A stretch of 64,000 bases of DNA from Megaustenia siamemsis (GCA_032433765.1 JAVIAB010000160.1:20468115-20532114); one strand, 5' to 3'. Shown: positions 31,086 through 42,373, numbered from the stretch's first letter. Numbers and translations are program-made. Notes: generated by a model not told the origin, from the letters alone.

Positions 31086-31425
31086 ACGCAGAAGAATGTT
31101 GAGAATACCATGGACAGCGAAGAAGAGTAATGAAAATGTTCTGAAAGAGGCCAAAGCAAAGAAAGAGAGCTATTATCCAATACTAGGTTGAAACAATCAT
31201 AATTGTTTGGCCATTTAATAAAAGGGAACAGCTGGAATATATTGTAACAAATGGGAAAATTGAGGGAGGAACAGATAGAGGGAAGCAAAGAGAAAAGTTA
31301 CCAGACAGCTTAAGAGAATGGCTTGGCAGAAGGTCGACAACATAAATGATAAATAACTATCGAGAACGAAAGTTGTGCATAGACATGATCACCAAAGCCA
31401 GCAGGCACGGTAATTGATGATGATG
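31086..31425 (+). mobile_element. LINE family A, 3' insertion with 11-bp TSD
   Basis: The direct repeat ATGTGAAATGT at 31075-31085 and 31426-31436. The insert starts at CGCAGAAGAATGTTGAGAAT (RRMLRIPWTAKK) and ends GGCACGGTAATTGATGATG. Several frame errors. Confidence 0.88.
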
Positions 31426-31436
31426 ATGTGAAATGT

Positions 31437-31830
31437 CGTCGCAGCCTGGCAGAATATCACAAAATCAAAGTTATCAGGCACTAATGATGTTACAGAATGA
31501 GACTAACTGATTCTGCTGTTTCAGTTGCTCTCCTCAACCCATTATTGATTGAACAGCAATATAATAAAATATAAACTTGCTTATTTTCTATGAACAAAGG
31601 ACGATCACCACCAGCATCAATTAATTCACAGAAGTGCTGGGGAAATGAACTTGCACAGCTGTACTAACATTGTTACCACCAACAGTGCTCCACTGGATGG
31701 CAACAGTTATTACCAATCTGAGCTAAACAAATGCTTTTGTGTTCACATTTCCTATGTAAATGAGGAAGATTTGATTGTGTTCCTTTGCCCTCCTGATGGC
31801 TTCTCCTGCTGTTATGATTACTAGTGATTC
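31437..31830. other. No gene seen
   Basis: Unique sequence between LINE fragments. Confidence 0.45.
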
Positions 31831-33215
31831 TACATTTTCACCAGTTCACCCTTACCTTGGGCCTTGTGTTCTCGTGAGCGTTTGTTAAGAGTCGTTGTCT
31901 TGTAATCTCATCTTTGTGTCTTATTTCATGGCGAAACCATTTTATTTGGTGTTTCTTGATATATGTTTGGGGTTGTTCATAGCTTTTTTCTCAGCCGTTC
32001 ACGTTCAATATAATCTTTCAGGCTGTTTCCCGATATGCTTCTAATACATTTAGTTTAACGGGGAAATGAAAGAGTGGATAGGCTAGTTAGCTGTGCCGTT
32101 GTTGAAGACAGTTAACTAATGGATCAGTGTGGTGTCATAAGTGTTCTCCGAGAGGCAGGAAGGGCAATGACTTTGGCAAACATACTCCACGTCTCTTATT
32201 TAGATGAAGGGGATGGGAGTAATGATGGGTACATCCAGAAACAAGATGTGTAGTGGGCACATAAGAGGACTTATCAGCCAACACAGTACTGGAATCGTTA
32301 GTCGATGGACGCTGCAGGATTTGTTAAGGAAGAGATCTGAGCACCTCTGAACATGTTCGGAGTGTAATGATGATAATCCACAAATAACTCAGTAACATTT
32401 AATTTCGGTGATGGTTATTATTTTGTCTTTTTGAATAAAAAAAAGAGGTCAGGCATTGGTAGTACAAATCTGGAATAAATATTGTGTTGTAGGTAGTCCG
32501 TTTTGTGTGTATATGATTATTTCCTTGTTGGAAAGTATCAGTGCCATCTGTTCAATTATTTAAAACGCCTTGTTTCATGTTGGGTCTATTTATTTCGGTT
32601 ACTTGTGACTTGTCGTTTGCCACGAAATTTATCAGTTAGGTGAAATCTTCAATCTGTCTTAATTGTCTACCGTCTAGTCTTTATGTTGATATTTAAAAAA
32701 AATTTTATTTTTATTTTTAGTGTAAATGACTTATGATGTCTTGTTGGTGTTGACTTTCATGTTGTGTCGGGTACTTGTGATGTTAAGTCTATTTATATTT
32801 TCTTGTAGGTCTTTTATTTTTCAAAAGAATTAGTGCGCCTGATGGTTTGTGAATAAAAACACGTTAATCACAATTACCCTCAGATGGGTTGACTAACTTA
32901 CATATGTAGTCCATGTAGGTAATAAGCAATAGGGGTGGTATTACACAACCTTCGTTTAACTCCTGTTCTAATTTCAAAGGGATCCGTGTAGCCTGCTGTG
33001 CAGTTACATTTGCTATAGAAGTTTTTTAATAAGTTGATTATATGTTGGTTTACTTCGTATGTTATTGGTACATATGAAAATTGTTTTATCTTTACCCGAT
33101 AGAATGCTTTCTGTTGTCAAGAAAACTACACATAAACTTTGATTATGTTCAGCGTACTTTCTAAGAGCTGTCTTAAAGTGAATGAAGCGTCAATACTTAA
33201 TCTGTTTTATTTTAA
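31830..33215 (-). pseudogene. LINE family B longer fragment including decayed reverse transcriptase, split by family G
   Basis: The minus strand covers the family B tail (31840-32050) and, beyond the family G insert, a decayed RT region (32410-33215). Near 32960-33130 it reads AFYRVKIKQFSYVP, then IRTGVKRRLCNTTPIAYYLH, the remnant of the RT 'G-RQGC-LSP-LF-YL' motif. No catalytic YADD box could be read. Many stops. Confidence 0.65.
32057..32405 (+). mobile_element. LINE family G insertion inside LINE B
   Basis: The plus strand starts GGGAAATGAAAGAGTGGATA (GNERVDRLVSCAVVED, RNase H end) and runs to the family G 3' end ACTCAGTAAC. ACATTTA on both sides (at about 32046 and 32395) may be a 7-bp target duplication. 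Confidence 0.7.
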
Positions 33216-33229
33216 ACTTTTTTGGAATC

Positions 33230-33833
33230 GCTAATCTAATTATTTAGTTAATTTGTTAGTTAATTAGTTAGTTAGTTAGTTAATTAGTTAATCAGTCAGC
33301 TAGTTAGTTAATTAGTTAGTTAGTTAGTCAGTTAGTTAGGTAATTAATTAATTAGTCAGTTAGTTAGCTAATTAGTTTGTTAATTAGTCAATTAGTTTGT
33401 TACTTAGTTAGTTACTTAGTAAGTTAGTTAATTAATTAGTAAGTTAGTCAGTTAGTTTATTAGTCAGTTAGTAAGTTCATTAGTTAGTTAGTTATTTAGT
33501 TAGTCAATTAGTTAGTTAATTAGTTAGCTAGTCAGTTAGTTAGCTAGTTAGTTAGTCAGTCAATCAGTTAGTTAGTTAGTAGTCAGTTAATCAGTCAGTC
33601 AGTTAATCTCTCAGTCAGTTAAATAATTAGTCAGTCAGTCAGTCAGTTAGTTAATTAGTCAGTCAGTAAGTTAGTTAATTAGTTAGTCAGTTAGTTAGTT
33701 AATTAGTTAGCTAGTCAGTTAGTTAGCTAGTTAGTTAGTCAGTCAATCAGTTAGTTAGTTAGTAGTCAGTTAATCAGTCAGTCAGTTAATCTCTCAGTCA
33801 GTTAAATAATTAGTCAGTCAGTCAGTCAGCCTG
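33230..33833. repeat. TTAG/TCAG tetranucleotide array, left half
   Basis: About 600 bp of degenerate (TTAG/TTAA/TCAG)n with a ~180-bp internal duplication (33510-33650 and 33690-33830). It is the target into which the 10.9-kb palindrome inserted; the array resumes at 44769. Confidence 0.9.
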
Positions 33834-33893
33834 AGTAGTATACAAGGGTCCAACTGATTATTATTTGGCCCGTAAATTAACAAAGATATATAG

Positions 33894-33912
33894 TAGGCGC
33901 GCGGCGCGCCTA
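33894..33912. repeat. Subterminal GC-rich hairpin, left
   Basis: TAGGCGCGC-G-GCGCGCCTA, a perfect 9-bp inverted repeat 60 bp inside the terminus, all G/C in an AT-rich setting. The same hairpin is at the right end. Confidence 0.9.
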
Positions 33913-34289
33913 ATGTACTGTAGGCGCAGGGGGAGTTAACCGTGACAGCTGGTCCCAGTGACCCCGGAAGTGACCTGTTTATGTCTGGTGTATGCTGACT
34001 TTGGAGTTCTTTATGTACTTGATCGTTAGTGATAGGTTAGTAGATTATACAACATCAATAAAAAACAATCAATATAAAACAGAAGACAAAGATATATTTT
34101 ATTCTTTTATTATCTCAATAGGTGTATAACATACATTGATATTATATAACATTACAAAAATATTCAGTACACGAAGTAAATATATAGTACAAGGATAGCA
34201 TTTAGTTATACCTAGGTAGTTGGGTGTCTGCTTAGCTAGGGTGAAACTGTTAGAGATTGCTGGGTAGTCTAAACTGGTAGTGTAAAGAG

Positions 34290-34673
34290 TTAAATATCTA
34301 GAGGTGTAGTCGAGACGTTATCATCAGCTACCTTTCTTTTTATATAGAAATAGGAAAGAGCATTTCTTGTTTGACTGTAGGAAAATATGGAATTATTTAA
34401 GACTTTGAAACCTACATTTTTCCCACCCTTGACCTTTTGCGTGGCGAGAACCTCTAAAAACATATATTTATCTAATTTGTTGTGTTGCTTGCTTAGCCCT
34501 TTACAACTGATTTTATCGTAATCCCCACTACAATGGTACGTCTTACTACATAAGCTAACAAGAGCTGTCCCTTCGTACTCTAGTTTAAAAAGCCCGGGCG
34601 TTCGTTTGGTGTATGCTTTAACACCCTTACAGTTTATACAGTCTGTTTTACTAGTATGTTCATCGCAGCAATG
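34290..34673 (-). pseudogene. Polinton protein-primed DNA polymerase B, C-terminal fragment (left arm)
   Basis: 127 codons plus TAA on the minus strand, open without interruption. It begins in a Cys-rich stretch (HCCDEHTSKTDCINCKGVKA) and continues through TPGLFKLEYEG, LCSKTYHCSG and ALSYFYIKRKV, ending TTPLDI. This cysteine-knuckle, TPGLFK and SKTY arrangement is the conserved C-terminal end of Polinton-type PolB proteins. All catalytic motifs (exonuclease, palm) lie upstream in the family and are absent: the frame runs out into the 32-bp minisatellite. The stop is 456 bp from the element end, with transcription pointing outward. The right arm has the same 384 bp. Confidence 0.85.
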
Positions 34674-35690
34674 GGTGTATGGAGGTCGCCTAGTGTGTAA
34701 TAAGGGCTGTATAGGGGTCGGCTAGTATGTCGTGATGGGTGTACGGAGGTCGTCTAGTGTGTCATATTGGGTGTATAGAGGGCGTTTAGTGTGTCATAAT
34801 GGTTGTATAGGGGTCGTCTAGTGTGTCATGATGGTTGTATAGGGGTCGTCTTGTGTGTCATGATGGTTGTATAGGGGTCGTCTAGTGTGCCGTGATGGGT
34901 GTACGGAGGTCGTCTAGTGTGTCATATTGGGTGTATAGAGGGCGTTTAGTGTGTCATGATGGTTGTATAGGGATCGTCTAGTGTGTCATGATGGTTGTAT
35001 AGGGGTCGTCTAGTGTGCCGTGATGGGTCAATGGAGGTCGGCTAGTATGTCGTGATGGGTGTACGGAGGTCGTCTAGTGTGTCATATTGGGTGTATAGAG
35101 GGCGTTTAGTGTGTCATGATGGTTGTATAGGGATCGTCTAGTGTGTCATGATGGTTGTATAGGGGTCGTCTAGTGTGCCGTGATGGGTCAATGGAGGTCG
35201 GCTAGTATGTCGTGATGGGTGTACGGAGGTCGTCTAGTGTGTCATATTGGGTGTATAGAGGGCGTTTAGTGTGTCATGTTGGTTGTATAGGGGTCGTCTA
35301 GTGTGTCATGATGGTTGTATAGGGGTCGTCTAGTGTGCCATGATGGGTACATGGAGGTCGGCTAGTATGTCGTGATGGGTGTACGGAGGTCGTCTAGTGG
35401 GGTATGATGGTTGTATGGAGGTCGTCTAGTGTGTCATATTGGGTGTATAGAGGGCGTTTAGTGTGTCATGATGGTTGTATAGGGGTCGTTTAGTGTATCG
35501 TGAGGGGTGTATGGAGGTCGTCTACTGTGTCGTGAGGGGTGTATGGAGGTCATCTGGTGTGGTATGTAGGGTGTATGGAGGTCATCTAGTGTGATATAAG
35601 GCTGTATGCCGGGCGTCTAGTGTGACATGAGGGCTGTATACCGGGCGCCTAGTGTGGTATGTGTGGTGTATGGCGGTTGTCTGGTATATC
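34674..35690. repeat. 32-bp minisatellite of the palindrome, left arm
   Basis: Unit GTGTGTCATGATGGTTGTAT + AGGGGTCGTCTA with several variant types (GTGTACGGAGG, TATTGGGTGTATAGAGGGCG) in a higher-order pattern. It starts exactly where the PolB frame is lost, and its unit resembles the adjoining PolB-frame sequence. Confidence 0.93.
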
Positions 35691-35739
35691 ATACTTTAAT
35701 CAACCAATAAGAAAAATGAAGGAACATTACATTCAACAT

Positions 35740-35935
35740 TACTTATCTTAACTACTTTACATCAATACAGTTGAATAACGTGTTATCGTTAAGTCTTACC
35801 ATACTTTAAGAGAAAACATTCAACTTACAGCGTAAAATATAGTCTCAATCATCTACACCGAATATAACCTGTTATCGATAAGCCTTAACATACTTTAAGA
35901 GAAAACAAGCCAACTTACGGTGCAAAACTCCGCTA
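35740..35935. repeat. Two ~95-bp direct repeats in the left arm
   Basis: GTTATCGTTAAGTCTTACCA and GTTATCGATAAGCCTTAACA head two related segments, both continuing TACTTTAAGAGAAAACA and CAACTTAC. The mirrored pair is at about 42660-42850. Confidence 0.75.
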
Positions 35936-36020
35936 GTGTGAACAGTAACTTTCCTTGAATCAATCAAACTTATAACGCCGTCTAGTTTAAATATAACCTG
36001 GTAAGAAATGAATAAATTAG

Positions 36021-36136
36021 CCAATCAGCGAGTGAGTACGTCAACATCGCTTGATAGCGGGATTAACCAATCAGAAAAGAGTATTAACATAGGAGGCGGG
36101 GCGAAGAAATGGCTGACAGGTGGATTAACCAATCAG
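36021..36136 (+). promoter_or_regulatory. Three CCAATCAG boxes, left arm
   Basis: CCAATCAG at 36021, 36067 and 36129 on the plus strand, around the start of the small open frame at 36109. CCAAT boxes are NF-Y sites in animal promoters. The complement occurs in the right arm near 42460-42580. Promoter function is inferred. Confidence 0.45.
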
Positions 36137-36324
36137 AAAAGCGCGTTAGCCCAAGCGTAGGTAGTGGCTGTCGGGTCAGCAGTGGGGGAAAAATGCGGGG
36201 TGGTGGGTTACTTGAACTCGTTTTGACCCCTGAGGCAATTCCAGAAGAGTTCTATGATCTCATTTTGACCGCTGAAGGCTTAATACCAATGTTTCCCACT
36301 TCAACGAACGACATACATCATTAA
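36109..36324 (+). CDS. Small open frame in the palindrome arm, unknown function
   Basis: 71 codons starting ATGGCTGACAGG and containing LELVLTPEAIPEEFYDLILT. The text does not look like repeat and I recognise no family. The right-arm counterpart (minus, about 42179-42490) differs by single-base length changes in homopolymers, so its frame leaves this one and instead continues to RMTDNSKDDHFR. In the left arm the corresponding later sequence ends at CAG|GTAAG, a perfect 5' splice site (about 36412). Whether either arm shows the true frame cannot be decided from this sequence. Coding status is uncertain. Confidence 0.4.
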   Translation: MADRWINQSEKRVSPSVGSGCRVSSGGKMRGGGLLELVLTPEAIPEEFYDLILTAEGLIPMFPTSTNDIHH

Positions 36325-36439
36325 AGGTGATTACTTCAGCTCTTAGACTTTGGAGTTCCATATCTTTATCACTTCAACGAATGACAGACAACAGTAAAGA
36401 TGATCATTTCAGGTAAGAAAACTTAGTTCCAAACCCTAA

Positions 36440-37760
36440 AATTTTGGTTCATACTCACAAAGTTGAACACAAACTCTACAAATTTAGGCCCAAAGTTGTA
36501 ATTGTTAGACACGAAAGTCGTAAATGTTATATGCAAAGTCCAAAAGTTTGTCAAAAAGATAACCTAAACTCAAAATAGTTAGACACAAAGCCCAACAATT
36601 TATATGCAAAGTCTAAAAAAGTTACTCTAAAAGACAACTAATGTAATACTTAACCCCAAAATTTCGTCACATAACCAAACAGTTGAACACGAACTCTACA
36701 AATTTAGTCCCAAAGTCGTAATTGTTAGACACGAAAGTCGTAAATGTTATATTCAAATCCAAAAGTTTGTTAAAAAGACAACCCAAACTCAAAATAGTTA
36801 GATGCAAAGCTCAAAAATGTATATGCAAAATCCAAAAAGTTACGCCAAAAGACAACTAATGTAACACTTAACCCCAAAATTTCGGCTCATATGCACAAAG
36901 TTGAACTCGAAAGCCTAAAAATTTAGTCCCAAAGTCGTAATTGTTAGACACGAAAGTCGTAAATGTTATATTCAAATCCAAAAGTTTGTTAAAAAGACAA
37001 CCCAAACTCAAAATAGTTAGACACAAAACCCAACAATTTATAGGCAAAGTCCAAAAAGTTACTCCAAAAGACAACTAATGTAACACTTAACCCAAAAATT
37101 TCGTCTCATAACCAAACAGTTGAACTCAAAACCATAAAAATTTAGTCCCAAAGTGATACTAGTTCGACACAAAAGTCGTAAATATTATATACAAAGTCTA
37201 AAAGTTTGTCAAAAAGACAACCCAAACTCAGAATAGTTAGACACAAAACCCAACAATTTATAGGCAAAGTCCAAAAAGTTACTCCAAAAGACAACTAATG
37301 TAACACTTAACCCAAAATTTCGTCTCATAACCAAACAGTTGAACTCAAAACCCTAAAAATTTAGTCCCAAAGTGATACTAGTTCGACACAAAAGTCGTAA
37401 ATGTTATATACAAAGGCCAAAACTTTGTCAAAAAGACAACCCAAACTCAGAATAGTTAGACACGAAAGTCATAAATGTTATATGCAAAGTCCAAAATTTT
37501 ATCAAAAAGACAACCCAAACTCAGAATATTTAGACACAAAAGACCAAATAGTTACATTCAAAGTCCAAAAGTTTGTCAAAAAGACAACCCAAACTCAAAA
37601 GTTTGTCAAAAAGACAACCCAAACTCAAAATAGTTAGACATGAAAGGTCAAAAAGGTATACTCAAAGTCCAAAATGTTACTTCAAAAGACAACTAATATA
37701 ACAACAAGCCCCAAAACTTCGTCTCATAACCAAAAAGTTGAACTCAAAACCCTAAAAAGT
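36440..37760. repeat. ~220-bp tandem repeat with ~20-bp subrepeats, left arm
   Basis: The landmark GTTGAAC-C-AA-CTCTA/CCTA recurs near 36462, 36681, 36899, 37117 and 37339 (period about 219 bp). Within each unit phrases such as CAAAGTCCAAAAGTTTGT and GACACGAAAGTCGTAAATG give A-tracts at about 20-bp spacing. The mirrored array is at about 40840-42150. Confidence 0.85.
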
Positions 37761-37899
37761 GTCCACTTATCAACCAAAGTCTTTAATACAGCTGAGAAAA
37801 CCCTAATAAATTATTACAATTTACTAAAAAGGTTGCCCTTGATGATAGTTGCGACTGTGTCTAAATCATTATTGAAAATATTCATAGAACTCTAGTAAA

Positions 37900-38265
37900 A
37901 ACCAAACACACTAAAACACCACATTGAAAGAATGAACTTAAAGTTCACGCCCCTGTCACAACTCTGCTAAGAAAAGTACTGCAAAGCATGAAAGTTATGT
38001 CCCCTGCTATAACTCTACTAAACGAAAGTACTACCAAACACGTAGGTTACACTCCTACCATAACCCACTAAGAAAAACAAGATTTTGCTTAAAATACCAC
38101 ATTTATGATTGTTACGCCCCTTGTCCCTTTATGAGGGGACGCCCATGAAACTGTTAGAAATAGTAAATTTAACCTAGTGGCATACCCCAGATGTTATATT
38201 AGACACCCCCATAGCAAAAATTTACTTAAAACTCACTTTTATGGTGGTTACCCCCATACCCATTT
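37900..38265. other. Transition segment of the left arm
   Basis: Includes repeated phrases (ACTCTACTAA / ACTCTGCTAA with AAAGTACT) and the first divergent copy of the 136-bp unit. No gene. Confidence 0.5.
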
Positions 38266-39000
38266 TTGGCGGTTACGCCCATGAAACTGTTAAAAATAGT
38301 CAATTTAACATCTAGACATACCCCAAACTTTATATTAAGCATCCCCATATCAAGAATTTACATAAAAACAACTTTTGAAATTACTACCCCTGTACCCATT
38401 TTGGCGGTTACGCCCATGAAACTGTTAAAAATTGTCAATTTAACATCTAGACATACTCCAAACTTTACATTAGACATCCCCATAGCAAAAATTTGCTTAA
38501 AAACAACTTTTGAAATTACTACCCCTGTACCCATTTTTGGCGGTTACGCCCATGAAACTGTTAAAAATAGTAAATTTAACATATAGACATACCCCAAACT
38601 TCATTTTAGTCATCCCCGTATCAAGAATTTACATAAAAATCACTTTTGAAATTACTACCCCTGTACCCATTTTTGGCGGTTACGCCCATGAAACTATTAA
38701 AAATTGTCAATTTAACATCTAGACATACTCCAAACTTCATTTTAGTCATCCCATATCAAGAATTTACATAAAAACAACTTTTGAAATTACTACCCCTGTA
38801 CCCATTTTTGGCGGTTACGCCCATGAAACTGTTAAAAATAGTAAATTTAACATATAGACATACCCCAAACTTCATTTTAGTCATCCCCGTATCAAGAATT
38901 TACATAAAAATCACTTTTGAAATTACTACCCCTGTACCCATTTTTGGCGGTTACGCCCATGAAATCGATAAAAAATTGAAATTTAACCTATTGGTATACC
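38266..39000. repeat. 136-bp tandem repeat, left arm
   Basis: Unit begins TGGCGGTTACGCCCATGAAA and includes CTAGACATACCCCAAACTT and TTTGAAATTACTACCCCTGT; period 135-136 bp. Because the period is not a multiple of three, the 60-106-codon frames here are by-products. Confidence 0.9.
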
Positions 39001-39083
39001 TCAAACATAACATTTGACACGCCCATGTATCAAATTTACCTGAAAAATCAATCAAAAATTAGTAGTATATATCTAGTGATTGG

Positions 39084-39241
39084 CCGGGTAGACTCTCATA
39101 TAAGGAAAAAAACGGTAGACTCTCATATAAGAAAAAATGAAGACTCTCATATAAGGAAAAACCGCACCAAAAATGTGCGGCCATGTACGGGTAGACTATT
39201 TATATAAGGATTTATGCGCGGCTGGCCGAACTTTTGGGGGT
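39084..39241. other. Apex (non-palindromic spacer) of the 10.9-kb palindrome
   Basis: 158 bp with three copies of AGACTCTCATATAAGG-type sequence and one AGACTATTTATATAAGG, then a small hairpin CCGCAC/GTGCGG. TATATAAGG resembles a TATA box. On each side the arm near the apex contains AGTAGTATATA (39061-39071 and complement 39254-39264), echoing the element terminus. Confidence 0.75.
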
Positions 39242-40500
39242 CCAATCACTGGCTATATACTACTAATTTTTGATTGATTTTTCAGGTAAATTTGATACAT
39301 GGGCGTGTCAAATGTTATGTTTGAGGTATACCAATAGGTTAAATTTCAATTTTTTATCGATTTCATGGGCGTAACCGCCAAAAATGGGTACAGGGGTAGT
39401 AATTTCAAAAGTGATTTTTATGTAAATTCTTGATACGGGGATGACTAAAATGAAGTTTGGGGTATGTCTATATGTTAAATTTACTATTTTTAACAGTTTC
39501 ATGGGCGTAACCGCCAAAAATGGGTACAGGGGTAGTAATTTCAAAAGTTGTTTTTATGTAAATTCTTGATATGGGGATGACTAAAATGAAGTTTGGAGTA
39601 TGTCTAGATGTTAAATTGACAATTTTTAATAGTTTCATGGGCGTAACCGCCAAAAATGGGTACAGGGGTAGTAATTTCAAAAGTGATTTTTATGTAAATT
39701 CTTGATACGGGGATGACTAAAATGAAGTTTGGGGTATGTCTATATGTTAAATTTACTATTTTTAACAGTTTCATGGGCGTAACCGCCAAAAATGGGTACA
39801 GGGGTAGTAATTTCAAAAGTTGTTTTTAAGCAAATTTTTGCTATGGGGATGTCTAATGTAAAGTTTGGAGTATGTCTAGATGTTAAATTGACAATTTTTA
39901 ACAGTTTCATGGGCGTAACCGCCAAAAATGGGTACAGGGGTAGTAATTTCAAAAGTTGTTTTTATGTAAATTCTTGATATGGGGATGCTTAATATAAAGT
40001 TTGGGGTATGTCTAGATGTTAAATTGACTATTTTTAACAGTTTCATGGGCGTAACCGCCAAAAATGGGTATGGGGGTAACCACCATAAAAGTGAGTTTTA
40101 AGTAAATTTTTGCTATGGGGGTGTCTAATATAACATCTGGGGTATGCCACTAGGTTAAATTTACTATTTCTAACAGTTTCATGGGCGTAACCGCCAAAAA
40201 TGGGTACAGGGGTAGTAATTTCAAAAGTTGTTTTTATGTAAATTCTTGATATGGGATGCTTAATATAAAGTTTGGGGTATGTCTAGATGTTAAATTGACT
40301 ATTTTTAACAGTTTCATGGGCGTAACCGCCAAAAATGGGTATGGGGGTAACCACCATAAAAGTGAGTTTTAAGTAAATTTTTGCTATGGGGGTGTCTAAT
40401 ATAACATCTGGGGTATGCCACTAGGTTAAATTTACTATTTCTAACAGTTTCATGGGCGTCCCCTCATAAAGGGACAAGGGGCGTAACAATCATAAATGTG
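39242..40500. repeat. 136-bp tandem repeat, right arm (two extra units)
   Basis: Mirror of 38100-39000. It contains an additional A-B pair of units (text TAACATCTGGGGTATGCCAC occurs at about 40130 and 40405 but only once in the left arm), accounting for the 271-bp excess length of the right arm. Confidence 0.88.
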
Positions 40501-40839
40501 GTATTTTAAGCAAAATCTTGTTTTTCTTAGTGGGTTATGGTAGGAGTGTAACCTACGTGTTTGGTAGTACTTTCGTTTAGTAGAGTTATAGCAGGGGACA
40601 TAACTTTCATGCTTTGCAGTACTTTTCTTAGCAGAGTTGTGACAGGGGCGTGAACTTTAAGTTCATTCTTTCAATGTGGTGTTTTAGTGTGTTTGGTTTT
40701 TACTAGAGTTCTATGAATATTTCAATAATGATTTAGACACAGTCGCAACTATCATCAAGGGCAACCTTTTTAGTAAATTGTAATAATTTATTAGGGTTTT
40801 CTCAGCTGTATTAAAGACTTTGGTTGATAAGTGGACACT

Positions 40840-42150
40840 TTTTAGGGTTTTGAGTTCAACTTTTGGTTATGAGACGAAGTTTTGGGGCTTGTTGTTATAT
40901 TAGTTGTCTTTTGAAGTAACATTTTGGACTTTGAGTATACCTTTTTGACCTTTCATGTCTAACTATTTTGAGTTTGGGTTGTCTTTTTGACAAACTTTTG
41001 AGTTTGGGTTGTCTTTTTGACAAACTTTTGGACTTTGAATGTAACTATTTGGTCTTTTGTGTCTAAATATTCTGAGTTTGGGTTGTCTTTTTGATAAAAT
41101 TTTGGACTTTGCATATAACATTTATGACTTTCGTGTCTAACTATTCTGAGTTTGGGTTGTCTTTTTGACAAAGTTTTGGCCTTTGTATATAACATTTACG
41201 ACTTTTGTGTCGAACTAGTATCACTTTGGGACTAAATTTTTAGGGTTTTGAGTTCAACTGTTTGGTTATGAGACGAAATTTTGGGGTTAAGTGTTACATT
41301 AGTTGTCTTTTGGAGTAACTTTTTGGACTTTGCCTATAAATTGTTGGGTTTTGTGTCTAACTATTCTGAGTTTGGGTTGTCTTTTTGACAAACTTTTAGA
41401 CTTTGTATATAATATTTACGACTTTTGTGTCGAACTAGTATCACTTTGGGACTAAATTTTTATGGTTTTGAGTTCAACTGTTTGGTTATGAGACGAAATT
41501 TTTGGGTTAAGTGTTACATTAGTTGTCTTTTGGAGTAACTTTTTGGACTTTGCCTATAAATTGTTGGGTTTTGTGTCTAACTATTTTGAGTTTGGGTTGT
41601 CTTTTTAACAAACTTTTGGATTTGAATATAACATTTACGACTTTCGTGTCTAACAATTACGACTTTGGGACTAAATTTTTAGGCTTTCGAGTTCAACTTT
41701 GTGCATATGAGCCGAAATTTTGGGTTAAGTGTTACATTAGTTGTCTTTTGGCGTAACTTTTTGGATTTTGCATATACATTTTTGAGCTTTGCATCTAACT
41801 ATTTTGAGTTTGGGTTGTCTTTTTAACAAACTTTTGGATTTGAATATAACATTTACGACTTTCGTGTCTAACAATTACGACTTTGGGACTAAATTTGTAG
41901 AGTTCGTGTTCAACTGTTTGGTTATGTGACGAAATTTTGGGGTTAAGTATTACATTAGTTGTCTTTTAGAGTAACTTTTTTAGACTTTGCATATAAATTG
42001 TTGGGCTTTGTGTCTAACTATTTTGAGTTTAGGTTATCTTTTTGACAAACTTTTGGACTTTGCATATAACATTTACGACTTTCGTGTCTAACAATTACAA
42101 CTTTGGGCCTAAATTTGTAGAGTTTGTGTTCAACTTTGTGAGTATGAACC
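40840..42150. repeat. ~220-bp tandem repeat, right arm
   Basis: Reverse complement of 36440-37760. Confidence 0.85.
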
Positions 42151-42178
42151 AAAATTTTAGGGTTTGGAACTAAGTTTT

Positions 42179-42373
42179 CTACCTGAAATGATCATCTTTA
42201 CTGTTGTCTGTCATTCGTTGAAGTGATAAAGATATGGAACTCCAAAGTCTAAGAGCTGAAGTAATCACCTTTAATGATGTATGTCGTTCGTTGAAGTGGG
42301 AAACATTGGTATTAAAGCCTTCAGCGGTCAAAATGAGATCATAGAACTCTTCTGGAATTGCCTCAGGGGTCAA
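42179..42373 (-). CDS. Right-arm counterpart of the small open frame
   Basis: The minus strand reads TPEAIPEEFYDLILTAEGFN and on to RMTDNSKDDHFR and a stop. It overlaps the 36109 product in its middle part and diverges after single-base homopolymer differences. At the position of the left-arm splice donor this arm has CAGGTAGA. Confidence 0.35.
   Translation of the reverse strand: MTPEAIPEEFYDLILTAEGFNTNVSHFNERHTSLKVITSALRLWSSISLSLQRMTDNSKDDHFR

Noticed and set aside
39061..39264. Apex as a separate inserted mini-element with its own TSD
   Set aside because: The flanks there (AAAATT and AATTTT) are inverted, not direct, repeats, as expected from the arms themselves.
38266..40061. Repeated 60-106-codon frames with TPMKLLKIVNLT as a conserved small-gene family
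   Set aside because: They come from a 136-bp tandem repeat whose length is not a multiple of three and lie mirrored in both palindrome arms; no sign of coding constraint.
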